Source of the DNA: Deltaproteobacteria bacterium
GTDB taxonomy: Bacteria > Myxococcota_A > Polyangia > GCA-2747355
Reading direction: 5' to 3'
DNA: 64,000 bases
Assembly (NCBI GenBank): GCA_020633415.1
Contig: JACKDQ010000013.1
Span: forward strand, 43,883-107,882
A model generated the notes under the pieces. It was not told where the DNA came from. It did no database searches and worked only from the letters and a program-made list of their open reading frames with translations. Position 1 is the first letter of the stretch. Each line of letters opens with the position of its first letter. Made by a program: the position numbers and the translations under genes. Below are positions 1 through 8,380 of the stretch, piece by piece.

Positions 1-1033
1 CCTCGTCATTGCGACCATTGACCCGGTAGAGCGTCGCGAGGTTGGCGCCGCTCACCGGACGGAAGAGCTCGATTGACGGCTTGACGTCATGCCCCTCGTA
101 CGCTGCAATCTCCAAGCCCTCGCGCGAGAGCGAAATGATCTGAGCGCTCTTTTCATGGACGCGACGCAGCTCTAGCGAATCTGTCGTCCAGCGCGCATCG
201 ATCGCACTAACAAACGCGATCCATTGGGTTGCGACGTTGTGCAGCGCTGTTTGTGCGTCGGACGCGAAGCTCGACCAGGCGCTTTTGCCCAGCTGCGCGA
301 TCAGTTGACCTGCACGCGCACCGTCGACGGGCTGCCAAATCGGGCTGTAGCCACGCTCCTGCGCGCTCCTGTAAAAGGCTCGTCGGCCGCGCTGAAAAAA
401 GCGCGTCAGCTTGCTGGCGATGGCGCGCCGAAAGATCTCAGCGTCTCCAAAGGTCGAAAGCTCGCGCTCGAACAACTCGCGCTGCCAGACCCGATCCTTG
501 GCCGCTCGCTTTGCCTTTCGCCCGGTTGCGGCCGGTGCCTTGCTCTCTTCGGGCCATGCGAGCGTCTCGTCCGCGATCGCGACGACACCATTGAGCCTTC
601 GCCCGGTCTTATCGGTAAACAGCTGGCGACGCTCGATCACCAGGTCGATCGTGCCGCTGGGCGTCTTCTTCAGACACAGTGCGCTGAGCGCGAGGTCGGC
701 TGCGCGCGCCGGTGCGTGGTCCAACAGATCGGGTTGCGCCTTGAGTTGCTCCTGCAGCCCCACGACGCGATCGGTACCAGCCAGGCGTCCCATCGCCAGC
801 ACGCCCAAAACGAGCTTACCCTCGCGCGCGAGCAACTGCTGAATCTCACTGATCGCCGTCGCCTGCCGAATTACGTCCTGAGCGGTCGACTGCTCTTTGA
901 GTGCGACGGTGACCAGGCCAACGTGTTTTTTGATCGCCGTCTGCTCGTCGTCGAAAGCAACGGCAGGCGCCGTGCTTAGCACGACCAACGCCAGGCACGT
1001 CGCGAGCTGGCAAACTGTGTTGCGCCAATGCAT
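1..1033 (-). CDS. Exported protein of unknown function, C-terminal end beyond the window
   Basis: Reading the minus strand from the ATG at 1033, the frame stays open to the left edge (344 codons visible), so the C-terminus is missing. Residues 1-26 form a typical Sec signal peptide: charged start, hydrophobic core LALVVLSTAPAVA, then FDDEQ. There is no lipobox cysteine, so the product should be periplasmic or secreted. The mature part is rich in Gln, Lys, Arg and Ala and looks mostly helical; I recognise no family. Open frames on the opposite strand across the same stretch have composition typical of GC-rich shadows. The signal peptide is what makes me choose this strand. Confidence 0.7.
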   Translation of the reverse strand, partial: MHWRNTVCQLATCLALVVLSTAPAVAFDDEQTAIKKHVGLVTVALKEQSTAQDVIRQATAISEIQQLLAREGKLVLGVLAMGRLAGTDRVVGLQEQLKAQPDLLDHAPARAADLALSALCLKKTPSGTIDLVIERRQLFTDKTGRRLNGVVAIADETLAWPEESKAPAATGRKAKRAAKDRVWQRELFERELSTFGDAEIFRRAIASKLTRFFQRGRRAFYRSAQERGYSPIWQPVDGARAGQLIAQLGKSAWSSFASDAQTALHNVATQWIAFVSAIDARWTTDSLELRRVHEKSAQIISLSREGLEIAAYEGHDVKPSIELFRPVSGANLATLYRVNGRNDE

Positions 1034-1428
1034 CGGCCTAAGCCTGAGCAAGTCGCGCGCCAGTCGCGCGTGCCAAAGCTATCGCGCAGTTAGCCCACTT
1101 GTGGGCGATCGGTGGCTGGTCAGAAGAACTTGACGGCGTCCGGTTCTGTCAGCGGGTCGTCGCCCTAGCACCTCTTGTTACCAGTCAGCACCTGGTCCTC
1201 CGACCGTTCGGTCGGTGCCGAGCCGTGCGTTGATTCGTCGCCGCTGCGCTGTCAGAGCTGTGCGAGCTTTTCACACCAAGAAAACAAAACGGCGTTAGAT
1301 TTTTCAGCTCAGCGTCGGCATCCTCCGAGATCAGCGTTTGACCCGAGGCTCTCGTCGCGTGGCAATGTCAGGCGGCCCAATGTAGACAGCACGCCACTCG
1401 CAATATCTGATCGCTGGGGAGGATCGTT
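1034..1428. other. Divergent intergenic region, no gene seen
   Basis: About 395 bases separate the minus-strand exported protein from the plus-strand small lipoprotein. A short perfect hairpin (CCGACC, loop GTTC, GGTCGG) lies at 1200-1215 and is not followed by a T run. An AT-richer stretch around 1267-1310 is the likely promoter area. I see no coding signal. Confidence 0.4.
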
Positions 1429-1671
1429 ATGTCGCGTCTATCATTGATCATCGCAGCTCTCGGGTTGGCTGGTTGTACTGGCCGTATCACCGCGGGCAAG
1501 GTTCGCCCGCGAGCCGCCTGCGACTTGAATTGCCCGAAGGATCAGATCGAGATCGTTGAAGTGCGCGCGGGATATGAATATGGCGCGCGCGGCTGCGGTC
1601 GCCGCGGCACCTATGTCTTCCGGGGCGGGCAGGCGATCCTCAATTCACCGGTCTCGCCTCAGGCCAAATAG
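1429..1671 (+). CDS. Small lipoprotein
   Basis: An 80-residue protein. The ATG at 1429 follows a GGAGG Shine-Dalgarno nine bases upstream. The first 16 residues form a lipoprotein signal peptide ending in LGLAGC, so the protein should be lipidated at Cys16 and anchored in the envelope. The mature part is short and basic and has three cysteines, two of them in a CDLNCP motif. It has no recognised domain. It stands alone between two intergenic stretches. Confidence 0.7.
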   Translation: MSRLSLIIAALGLAGCTGRITAGKVRPRAACDLNCPKDQIEIVEVRAGYEYGARGCGRRGTYVFRGGQAILNSPVSPQAK

Positions 1672-1910
1672 ACCTACGCGTTGCGGGTCGGGTAGCAGCA
1701 GTCAGGCGCCATCGCCGGCCGAGGTGGCGCGACACACGCTAGGCGTATATCCGTTCTAGAGGAATGCGTCGCTGCCTGCCAACGTTTGAAATGAACGTCT
1801 GAAGTGAACGCCGTTTACTGGAACACTCAGCCGAGCGCGCAGGTATCTCCAGCATCCCTTGCGGCGAGATGCGACCGGAAAACTTGCATCGACAAGCGGG
1901 AGGCAGATCC

Positions 1911-2429
1911 ATGAAGAGTTGGTCGACAATCTGTATGCTGTACGTTGTATCTGCGGCTGCTAGCGGGACCTTGCTCGGCTGTACCGACGGAAACAAAGTC
2001 TCGAATCCTGCTGACGCGCAGACGCGCGATATCTTGGTGGCAGACGGCGTGGCGCCGGACAGCCGGACCACCGACGCCACACCCCACGATGGATCGCACC
2101 AGCACGACGGTTCGGTGGCCGAGTGCCCGGGCGGGGCCGGACGCACCGGCTTTTGCACGCCGCCTCAGCCCGAATGTCGAACGGCCGGGGGACAGACTTG
2201 CAGCTGCGCCGGCGTGTGTAGCGGTGTCGCACCGCCGCCCGGCGAAGCGTACGCCTGGTGGTGCCGAACCACGATTTCGCCCAACTGTCCGCCCACCGCG
2301 CCCGCCGATGGTACCGCATGCCAAGTTCTCGGACAGAACTGCTTCTACGGCGGGCCCTGCAGCGGCAAGCAAGCCGTTTGTCAAGCGAGCGGCCAGTGGA
2401 AGGTCACGACACTACAACCTCCCCCCTAG
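1911..2429 (+). CDS. Cys-rich lipoprotein
   Basis: A 172-residue protein. I start it at ATG 1911 because a GGGAGG ribosome binding site lies just upstream and a lipoprotein signal follows (hydrophobic core, then TLLGC); the frame is open further upstream but shows no signal there. After Cys24 comes an Asp/Ala/Thr-rich linker (about residues 25-70). The C-terminal half has about 11 cysteines and short Gly/Pro segments. Linker plus Cys-rich head is the same architecture as many other proteins in this window. The function is unknown; the likely location is the outer membrane or cell surface. Confidence 0.7.
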   Translation: MKSWSTICMLYVVSAAASGTLLGCTDGNKVSNPADAQTRDILVADGVAPDSRTTDATPHDGSHQHDGSVAECPGGAGRTGFCTPPQPECRTAGGQTCSCAGVCSGVAPPPGEAYAWWCRTTISPNCPPTAPADGTACQVLGQNCFYGGPCSGKQAVCQASGQWKVTTLQPPP

Positions 2430-2697
2430 CCACCGGCTAAGCACCGATCGGGCGCCAGCAGATTCTTGACAACGGCGCTGCATGGCGCGCCACGTGGTAC
2501 CAGCATCGTTCTCAGGCCAACAGCACAACGCGCAGACGACGCGTGACTTCTCGCGCACCGTCGCATGGACGGACAGTCGTCGCGCCAGTGCCATCGCCTT
2601 CACCCGGTAAGCAGGGAATCAAACAGACGAATGTATTCGGAATGCGAAATTTAGGGCAGCGCAGCTTCGTTTTGCCAGTTAAAAGGAGCCAAGCCTC

Positions 2698-3027
2698 ATG
2701 ATGAGAAATCTTTGGGTCGTATCTTTCTTGCTGCTGGCTGCCTGTAGCGACTCGATCTCAGAACAAGAACTTGCTCGGATCATCGACGAATCGCGCAGCT
2801 GTCAGGCGGGCGATGTCTGTGTTGTAGCCGGTAGCAGTCAATGCCACTGTCCGTCCCCGATCAACGTGAAATTCCAGGCGCGAGTCGAGCAAGCGGTCAA
2901 AGACCTCGATTGCAGGGGCAGTGCGGTCAAATGCAGTCCGCTTAGTAATCCACGCTGTGAGCAAGGAAAATGTGTTGCTGACGGCCCCTTGGCCGGTTCG
3001 CTAGCGCCCGGCCAACCGCTGCGCTAG
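2698..3027 (+). CDS. Small Cys-rich lipoprotein
   Basis: A 109-residue protein with an AGGAG site upstream of two consecutive ATGs. The signal peptide ends LLLAAC, a clear lipobox with Cys16. The mature part has seven further cysteines that could form disulfides, and a conserved-looking helical middle. Family unknown. Its last 27 bases overlap the 3' end of the convergent beta-helix gene, so the two transcripts are antisense to each other there. Confidence 0.75.
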   Translation: MMRNLWVVSFLLLAACSDSISEQELARIIDESRSCQAGDVCVVAGSSQCHCPSPINVKFQARVEQAVKDLDCRGSAVKCSPLSNPRCEQGKCVADGPLAGSLAPGQPLR

Positions 3028-4785
3028 TTGGGCCTGGTAGAGCGACGGCGGATAGAGTCCCGCCTTGTTGCCGCCTTCGACATAGCCGAGCGGGAGCTTG
3101 TGCTTGCCGTCGCCGGTGATGTTGCCCGCGAAACAACCGATGGCGTAATTTTGTCCCTTCGGTGGCCGCTGCAACACGAGGTTCGTCGTCCGGCCCTCTT
3201 GGTTGGTCGGCGGGGCCACGTAGTGCCACGCGACGCAGTTGGAGCAGGCCCAACCCTGCGGCGCACTGCCGTAGTCGGAGCGGTTTTGCATCATGAAGAC
3301 GTTATAGTCGACCGGCGTCTTGTGCTCGATATTGTCCCAAAGGATGCCCGTCGCCCAACGGCGATGCGGACCGTCGTCGTCGACGATCCCTTCGGAGACA
3401 TTGTTGTAGTAGACGTTACCCGAGTCCCAGGACTCGCCATCGGTGACGAAGGGGTGGCGTGCGTTGGTCGCCAACGAATCGCGCACCAGGATTTGCTGGG
3501 CGCGCTGCGCGCAAAAGGCATACCGCCGATTGCCAGTGATCTGCGAATGGGGCTCGAGCGCCTTGCAGTGCGTCACCGTAACGCGCGTCGTCGTTGAGAA
3601 GCGAAACCCGCGCTGAACGTAGTGCAGCACTGCAACGTTTTTCGCCCAACCGTCCTCGACCAAGATGAATTCGATGCCCATCTCGGCGTGGCTCTCGCTG
3701 GTCTCACCTTTGGTGTCGATGTCGATGCGCAGATTTTCGACGCCCACGTTGGTGACGATGCTCTTGCGATCGTGCTTATAGATGACGGACTGCGAAAGCT
3801 GCCGATCGAGCTCGTTGAAGACCGGCACGTCGATGGTGATGGTGTTGCCTGAGATGGCGGTGATGTAGCGATTGTAGACGATCGGAAGCTCGCCGGCCTT
3901 CCAGCCCGAACCGATCTCCGGCTGCCCGCCGTACTTGACCGCGGCCAACCACTTGTCGGTGCAGGGATGGTAGACGATCACGTTGTCGCCGACCTTAAAG
4001 AGCGAGGCATTGGCCACATCGAACGACTGCGCCCCCACCGGAACAAAGTCGGTGGTGATCTCGGTGCGCGTTCCCGCGACCTCCGCCGCCCAGCCGATGT
4101 CGCCCTTAGCACTTTTGGCACCGACGATCAGCGCCTGCGACGTCGCATAGTCCGTTCGCCGAATGACGGTATTGGCTGCTGGGTCAGCGTCGCTACCTTC
4201 GCCGCGCAACACCACGCCCGACGTATGCAGGTGCAGCGTTTGCGCCACTTGATACTCGCCCTTGCTGATCAGCACCGCACCACGAAAGCCGTCGACAAGC
4301 GGCATCTGAGCGACCTGATCGATAGCCTGCTGAATCGCCGCACCATCGTCACCAGCGCCCGGCACCACGGTGCGCTTGACGGGTACCGTCGGCAGAGCGA
4401 CCGCGCCGTTCTTGTAGCCGGCGTAGCTGTAGTCCGGTAGACGATTGCCGTTGGCCTCGACCTTGTAGACCAGTCGCCCGCCCGCCACGTGCACAAGCTC
4501 CGACTGCCAACTTCCCGCTGGCGGGGGACCGAGGTCCGCGGCCGGCAGCTGCGTGTCGGCGATCGGTCCGCCCATCGCACCGTCATCTTCGCTTCCGATA
4601 GTGCCATCGGGTGACGCGGTCCCATCGCCAACTGTTCCACCATCCGGTGCATCCGATGTGAGCGGGCTACTACCGTGCAGTTCGCTGTGGCAGCTGATTC
4701 CGTTTAGGCCGAGCAGCAGGACCAACAGCGGCGTCAGACGCTGGCCGGCGGACGGCCGATGGCGCCGTGGCGTGGGGGTGCGCAT
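3001..4785 (-). CDS. Secreted right-handed beta-helix (pectate-lyase-superfamily-like) lipoprotein
   Basis: A 594-residue protein. A basic N-terminus and hydrophobic segment lead to LNGISC, a plausible lipobox at about Cys32, followed by an Asp/Gly/Thr-rich linker to about residue 90. The catalytic-looking part starts with DDGAAIQQAIDQV and ISKGEYQV, the typical opening of pectate lyase superfamily / polysaccharide-depolymerase beta-helix proteins. Later short turns such as VTHCKALEPHSQITGN fit successive helix rungs. It probably binds or cleaves an extracellular polysaccharide, but the substrate cannot be read from the sequence. It converges with the small lipoprotein gene and overlaps its end by 27 bases. 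Confidence 0.7.
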   Translation of the reverse strand: MRTPTPRRHRPSAGQRLTPLLVLLLGLNGISCHSELHGSSPLTSDAPDGGTVGDGTASPDGTIGSEDDGAMGGPIADTQLPAADLGPPPAGSWQSELVHVAGGRLVYKVEANGNRLPDYSYAGYKNGAVALPTVPVKRTVVPGAGDDGAAIQQAIDQVAQMPLVDGFRGAVLISKGEYQVAQTLHLHTSGVVLRGEGSDADPAANTVIRRTDYATSQALIVGAKSAKGDIGWAAEVAGTRTEITTDFVPVGAQSFDVANASLFKVGDNVIVYHPCTDKWLAAVKYGGQPEIGSGWKAGELPIVYNRYITAISGNTITIDVPVFNELDRQLSQSVIYKHDRKSIVTNVGVENLRIDIDTKGETSESHAEMGIEFILVEDGWAKNVAVLHYVQRGFRFSTTTRVTVTHCKALEPHSQITGNRRYAFCAQRAQQILVRDSLATNARHPFVTDGESWDSGNVYYNNVSEGIVDDDGPHRRWATGILWDNIEHKTPVDYNVFMMQNRSDYGSAPQGWACSNCVAWHYVAPPTNQEGRTTNLVLQRPPKGQNYAIGCFAGNITGDGKHKLPLGYVEGGNKAGLYPPSLYQAQLAQRLAGR

Positions 4786-4899
4786 GGACAGCTAACAAGC
4801 AAATCGCGTACCGTCGTCAGAAGACCGGGGGCCCGCTATTTGTCCCGAGATTTCAATTGCTCGTTGCAGGTCGCTGGGAAGTGCGGGCCACATGCGGCA

Positions 4900-5136
4900 C
4901 GTAAGGGCGACGCCAAGACCAGCGAGATTGCCCGGCATGACCGCACCCGGACCACGGCCTGGGTCCATACCCTGTGCGGCAAGGTGAATCTCAACGATAT
5001 CGTCCTGACGCAAGGTGACGGCATTGGCGTCACCAATGAGCGCTCCGTTTCCTTCACGGTCCAAGAAGATACAGAGGTCCTGCTCGTCGACATCGGACCG
5101 ACCAAGCTGCCCCCCTGGGCGAAGCAATCTCCTTAA
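4900..5136 (+). pseudogene. Remnant of a pirin/YhaK-like protein (C-terminal cupin half)
   Basis: The frame ending at 5136 reads TAWVHTLCGKVNLNDIVL and later QEDTEVLLVDIGP. This is the signature of the C-terminal cupin of pirin/quercetin-2,3-dioxygenase-like (YhaK) proteins, which normally run to about 230 residues. Upstream of about 4940 the similarity fades, and no N-terminal cupin with its metal-binding histidines is found in any frame. The simplest reading is a 5'-truncated, probably inactive copy. It sits head-to-head with the beta-helix gene. Confidence 0.45.
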
Positions 5137-5240
5137 AAAGGGGAAGTTTCCGCCGCCCGCAGGCCCGGCGCGTAGGAAATCCCTTCAGCGCTGGCAACGC
5201 ACCACAGCAAAAGCGTTAGCTCTGTGCGAAATGGGTTGGT

Positions 5241-5783
5241 ATGTTGATAGACGTGCCGCCAATCGAAACCAAATCGCTTTGCCTTCGCCAATTCACGCTC
5301 GAAGATGCGCCGAAGGTGCTCGCCATGAGCCAAGAGACCGGCATGAGGCTTTGGCTTCCTGACCAGGTCTACTCCGATCAGGCGCACGCCACCGAGGCGC
5401 TGCGAAAGCTGATCGAGCAGTACCAGAGCACCGCCCCGCTAACCAAACGCCCGCTGGTGCTCGGTATCTGCCAGCGCGACGACGGCGAGCTGATCGGACA
5501 TGTGGGACTCAGCCCGTTTCCCGATGGGGTAGAGATCGGCTACGCGATCGAAGAGGCCTACCAAGGCAAGGGGCTGGCCAGCGAAGCCGTTGCGGCGATA
5601 GCCGACTGGGCCATCGAGACCGTGCGCGTCCCGTGCATCTTCGCGATTGTCGCCGCCGACAACGCCGCCTCCTGCAGCGTGCTGGAAAAGGCAGGGTTCT
5701 TGCTGCTCGATGAATCGACGCGGCCCTTGCACGGTACGACGCGGCTGGTGCGAACCTATCGGCGCGCGAACAAGAGGCTGTAA
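5241..5783 (+). CDS. GNAT-family N-acetyltransferase (RimJ/RimL type)
   Basis: A 180-residue protein that predicts acetyl transfer from acetyl-CoA to an amine, often a protein N-terminus or an antibiotic. It opens with ETKSLCLRQFTLEDAP, the usual first strand of RimJ/RimL-like enzymes. It then has GELIGHVGLSPF, EIGYAIEEAYQGKGLASEA (acetyl-CoA binding loop, motif A) and NAASCSVLEKAGF (motif B). Length is normal for the family. The ATG at 5241 has only a weak ribosome binding site. It is transcribed towards the stress-protein block but is separated from it by 173 bases with inverted repeats. The substrate is unknown. Confidence 0.85.
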   Translation: MLIDVPPIETKSLCLRQFTLEDAPKVLAMSQETGMRLWLPDQVYSDQAHATEALRKLIEQYQSTAPLTKRPLVLGICQRDDGELIGHVGLSPFPDGVEIGYAIEEAYQGKGLASEAVAAIADWAIETVRVPCIFAIVAADNAASCSVLEKAGFLLLDESTRPLHGTTRLVRTYRRANKRL

Positions 5784-5800
5784 TCCCAACTGAGCCAAAC

Positions 5801-5850
5801 GAGGCGCCTCGTCGAGCGTCGCTCTCGGGCACGCAGCGCTCGCTCGACGA
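5801..5850. terminator. Inverted repeats downstream of the GNAT gene
   Basis: Two structures follow the GNAT stop codon. One is a perfect 10-base palindrome GAGGCGCCTC (5801-5810). The other is a longer stem with arms TCGTCGAGCG (5809-5818) and CGCTCGACGA (5841-5850) around a 22-base loop. No T tract follows, so it is at best an imperfect terminator or a Rho-independent-like pause; it could also be a protein site. Confidence 0.3.
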
Positions 5851-5956
5851 ATCGCCGTTGCCGAGGCAGCTCCCATTAGACCTCGCCTTGCCCGCCTGAT
5901 CTCGCTACGCTACCCGGGGAACAACGAGGCGGACCGAGGGAGAACGAGGCGGCGCG

Positions 5957-6811
5957 TTGAGTAGCAAGATCGATCAATTCGAAAGTGTGTTTCTCGCTGC
6001 GTCACGTACGCGCTTTGAGTTTAGCCCACTGAAGTTTGAGCGCGTGTTGGTAATCACCGACCTGTCGCCCTACGAGACGCGCCTGTTTGCCGACCTGGCG
6101 GCAGCGCTGTTGCCGGCGCTAAGTCACTGTGACTGGCAGAGCGTTGGTCAACTCGAAGGCGGCCGCAACGTCGAACAGCTGCTCGAACTCGTCGAGCACC
6201 ATCGCCCCGATCTGATCTGTACCTATCGGCATCTCGATGGCGCCGGGTGGCGCTGGCCCTATGGCCTTGGCGACAGCTTGGTTGTACTAACCCAGGCAAC
6301 GACGACACCGGTGCTGATGCTTCCGCGCCCCGATCCCCAAGCGAGCAGCAGTTTGCCGCGAAGCGCCCAGCGACTGATGGCGATCACCTCGACGCTGGCC
6401 GGCGACCACCGCCTGGTCAGCGTCGCCGCCCAACTGACCCCCGAGGACGGCACGCTGTTTCTTTCTCACATCGAAGACGACGCGGTGTTCGAACGCTACA
6501 TCCAAGCGATCGCCAAGATTCCAGCGATCGACACCAACGCAGCGCGCGCCGAAATCGGGGCACAGCTGCTCAAAGATGCGCAGCACTACATCGCCAGCTG
6601 CGCCGACGAGCTTGCCCGGGTTGGCCTTGGGTTCAAGGTCGAAGAAGTCGTCGCCTTCGGCCACCGCCTGCGCGAGTACCGCGAGCTGGTCGCCCGCCAC
6701 CAGATCGACCTCTTGGTGCTCAACACCAAGGACGACGACCAGCTGGCGATGCACGGCCTGGCCTATCCGCTAGCTGTGGAACTCAACGGCTTGCCGCTGC
6801 TGATGCTCTAG
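5957..6811 (+). CDS. Universal stress protein (UspA-like), tandem domains
   Basis: A 284-residue protein starting at TTG 5957 behind GAGG/GGGAG. The first half begins ERVLVITDLSPYETRLFADL and runs to TTTPVLMLPRP; the second has QRLMAITSTLAGDHRLVSVA, a long helical middle, and DLLVLNTKDD ending in LNGLPLLML. Both halves match the alpha/beta fold order of UspA domains (first strand with Asp, last strand before a hydrophobic end). I do not see a full GX2GX9G ATP motif, so nucleotide binding is uncertain. It is the first gene of a plus-strand block; the SLC13 permease starts 15 bases after its stop. Usp proteins next to ion transporters often regulate them, which is the most likely role here. Confidence 0.7.
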   Translation: MSSKIDQFESVFLAASRTRFEFSPLKFERVLVITDLSPYETRLFADLAAALLPALSHCDWQSVGQLEGGRNVEQLLELVEHHRPDLICTYRHLDGAGWRWPYGLGDSLVVLTQATTTPVLMLPRPDPQASSSLPRSAQRLMAITSTLAGDHRLVSVAAQLTPEDGTLFLSHIEDDAVFERYIQAIAKIPAIDTNAARAEIGAQLLKDAQHYIASCADELARVGLGFKVEEVVAFGHRLREYRELVARHQIDLLVLNTKDDDQLAMHGLAYPLAVELNGLPLLML

Positions 6812-6825
6812 CGCGAAGGATCACC

Positions 6826-8202
6826 ATGCACGCGCTGCTGACAACGGGCTTATCGCCGATGACAACGACGATCTTTGCCGGGATCTTAGTGCTGATGATC
6901 GTCGCCCTCGCCTTCGAGGAGAAACTCCACGCCAAGAAATCGCTGATCACCGGCAGCTTCGCGCTGCTTTGCCTGTTTGTCGCCAACGCCTTGGCGATCA
7001 TCCCGGGTGAGGCCGTGGTCCGTATCGGCGATCATGCACTGAAACTGCCGATCTACATTCCAGCCATCGACTGGGGCGTGATCGCGATTATCCTTGGATC
7101 GAGCCTGTTCGTCGATGTGACGGCCCGCTCAGGGCTGTTCACCTACGTGGCGATCAAATTGACCAAGCGCTCGCAAGGCGACCCACGCAAGCTCCTTATC
7201 TACTACGGATTGATGACCGTACTGTTTTCGGCGGTGCTCAACAACGTCACCGCGATGATCATCATCGGCTCGCTGACGGCGGTTTCGCTAGCAAAGCTCG
7301 ACCGAACAGACAAGCTGTTGGGTTTCTTGCTGGTCGAAGGCCTGCTGACCAACGTCGGAGGCCTGTTGACGCTGATCAGTTCGGTGCCCAACATTATCGT
7401 CGGTGATGCAGCAGGCATTAGCTTTGTCTCGTTTTTTTGCTTTGCCGGCCCCTATGTCGCGCTGTGCACAGCGATCACGATCTGGACCGGCGCGCGATGG
7501 TTTGACATCCGTAGCCTCTGTGACGCGCGAGAGCGCCAGCTTGCTGCCCAGCGCGTCGCCGCTTTCGACGAACGCGACGGCGTGGCCAGCATCGGCTTCT
7601 TCTGGTTTGCCGCGGCGATGACCGTGCTGTTTATCGTGGCGATGGCGACCACCTCGGCACTGCCCGTTTTCCGCGAACTTGGGCTGGGCTTCGTCGCGCT
7701 GTTGTTCGCGCTGATCATGCTGCTGCGCTACAAAACAGAAGTCGACGCATTCTACAAGGCGCTCGACTGGGATCTCCTCGCCTTCTTCGCCGCGCTATTC
7801 GTGGTGATTAGCGTGATGGAGCAGGCACAAGTCCTCGATCTGATCGGCCGCGCGATCGCCCCGCTGATCGGCCTCGGCCCCGCGCTCGGCGCCGCGTCGC
7901 TGCTGATCTGCGCCGCGACTTTTAGTTCGGTCACCGACAACATTCCGCTCGCAGCGATGCTCGCGAAGATCTTGACCAAGCTACACACGAACTCGGCTTC
8001 GCCCCTTTGGTGGTCCGTCGTCTTCGGCGCCAACCTCGGCGGCAACATCACACCGATCGGCTCGGCATCCACGCTGGTCGCCGTGACCATCATTCACAAG
8101 CACGGCTTGCGCCTCAGCTTTGGCGGCTTCGTCAAGCGTGCGCTACCGTTCGCGCTGCTGCAATTGGCGCTGGCCATCGGCTATTTGCTCGTACTGCTCT
8201 AA
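6826..8202 (+). CDS. SLC13 / ArsB-NhaD-type permease (first copy)
   Basis: 458 residues from ATG 6826, with an AAGGA site six bases upstream. The frame is open far upstream inside the stress-protein gene, but that part is a shadow. About eleven hydrophobic segments span the sequence. Two repeated signatures of ion-transporter (IT) superfamily permeases are visible: NNVTAMIIIGSLTAVSLAK with LTNVGGLLTLISSVPNIIVG in the first half, and VTDNIPLAAML with GANLGGNITPIGSAST in the second. These are the substrate and Na+ binding hairpins. Related proteins move Na+/H+, arsenite or dicarboxylates, and the substrate cannot be assigned. It is probably co-transcribed with the Usp gene. Confidence 0.8.
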   Translation: MHALLTTGLSPMTTTIFAGILVLMIVALAFEEKLHAKKSLITGSFALLCLFVANALAIIPGEAVVRIGDHALKLPIYIPAIDWGVIAIILGSSLFVDVTARSGLFTYVAIKLTKRSQGDPRKLLIYYGLMTVLFSAVLNNVTAMIIIGSLTAVSLAKLDRTDKLLGFLLVEGLLTNVGGLLTLISSVPNIIVGDAAGISFVSFFCFAGPYVALCTAITIWTGARWFDIRSLCDARERQLAAQRVAAFDERDGVASIGFFWFAAAMTVLFIVAMATTSALPVFRELGLGFVALLFALIMLLRYKTEVDAFYKALDWDLLAFFAALFVVISVMEQAQVLDLIGRAIAPLIGLGPALGAASLLICAATFSSVTDNIPLAAMLAKILTKLHTNSASPLWWSVVFGANLGGNITPIGSASTLVAVTIIHKHGLRLSFGGFVKRALPFALLQLALAIGYLLVLL

Positions 8203-8325
8203 AGCCACAGCAGCCCATTGGGGGTGATCAGCTTCGGCCGTTGCCACTCCGCGCCGTTTCGCCGCCCGGGCAGCGGTTTCTTTGCAGCACAGCTTTGACA
8301 AAAACTTGCGCTGCCCGCAGGCGAC

Positions 8326-8347
8326 TGCTCCTCTAGCCAAAGGAGCA
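8326..8347. promoter_or_regulatory. Inverted repeat upstream of the second permease
   Basis: Perfect arms TGCTCCT and AGGAGCA flank an 8-base loop, ending 33 bases before the ATG at 8381. The right arm contains AGGAG but is too far away to be that gene's ribosome binding site. It could be an operator or a leader hairpin. A TTGACA hexamer lies at 8295-8300. Confidence 0.3.
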
Positions 8348-8380
8348 AGCGACGGCTAGCGCCGGACCCGATCGATTCAG

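Noticed and set aside
224..979. Long plus-strand open frame opposite the first exported protein
   Set aside because: Its composition is Arg/Leu/Cys-rich without domain or ribosome site. The opposite strand has a clean signal peptide and stays open to the window edge.
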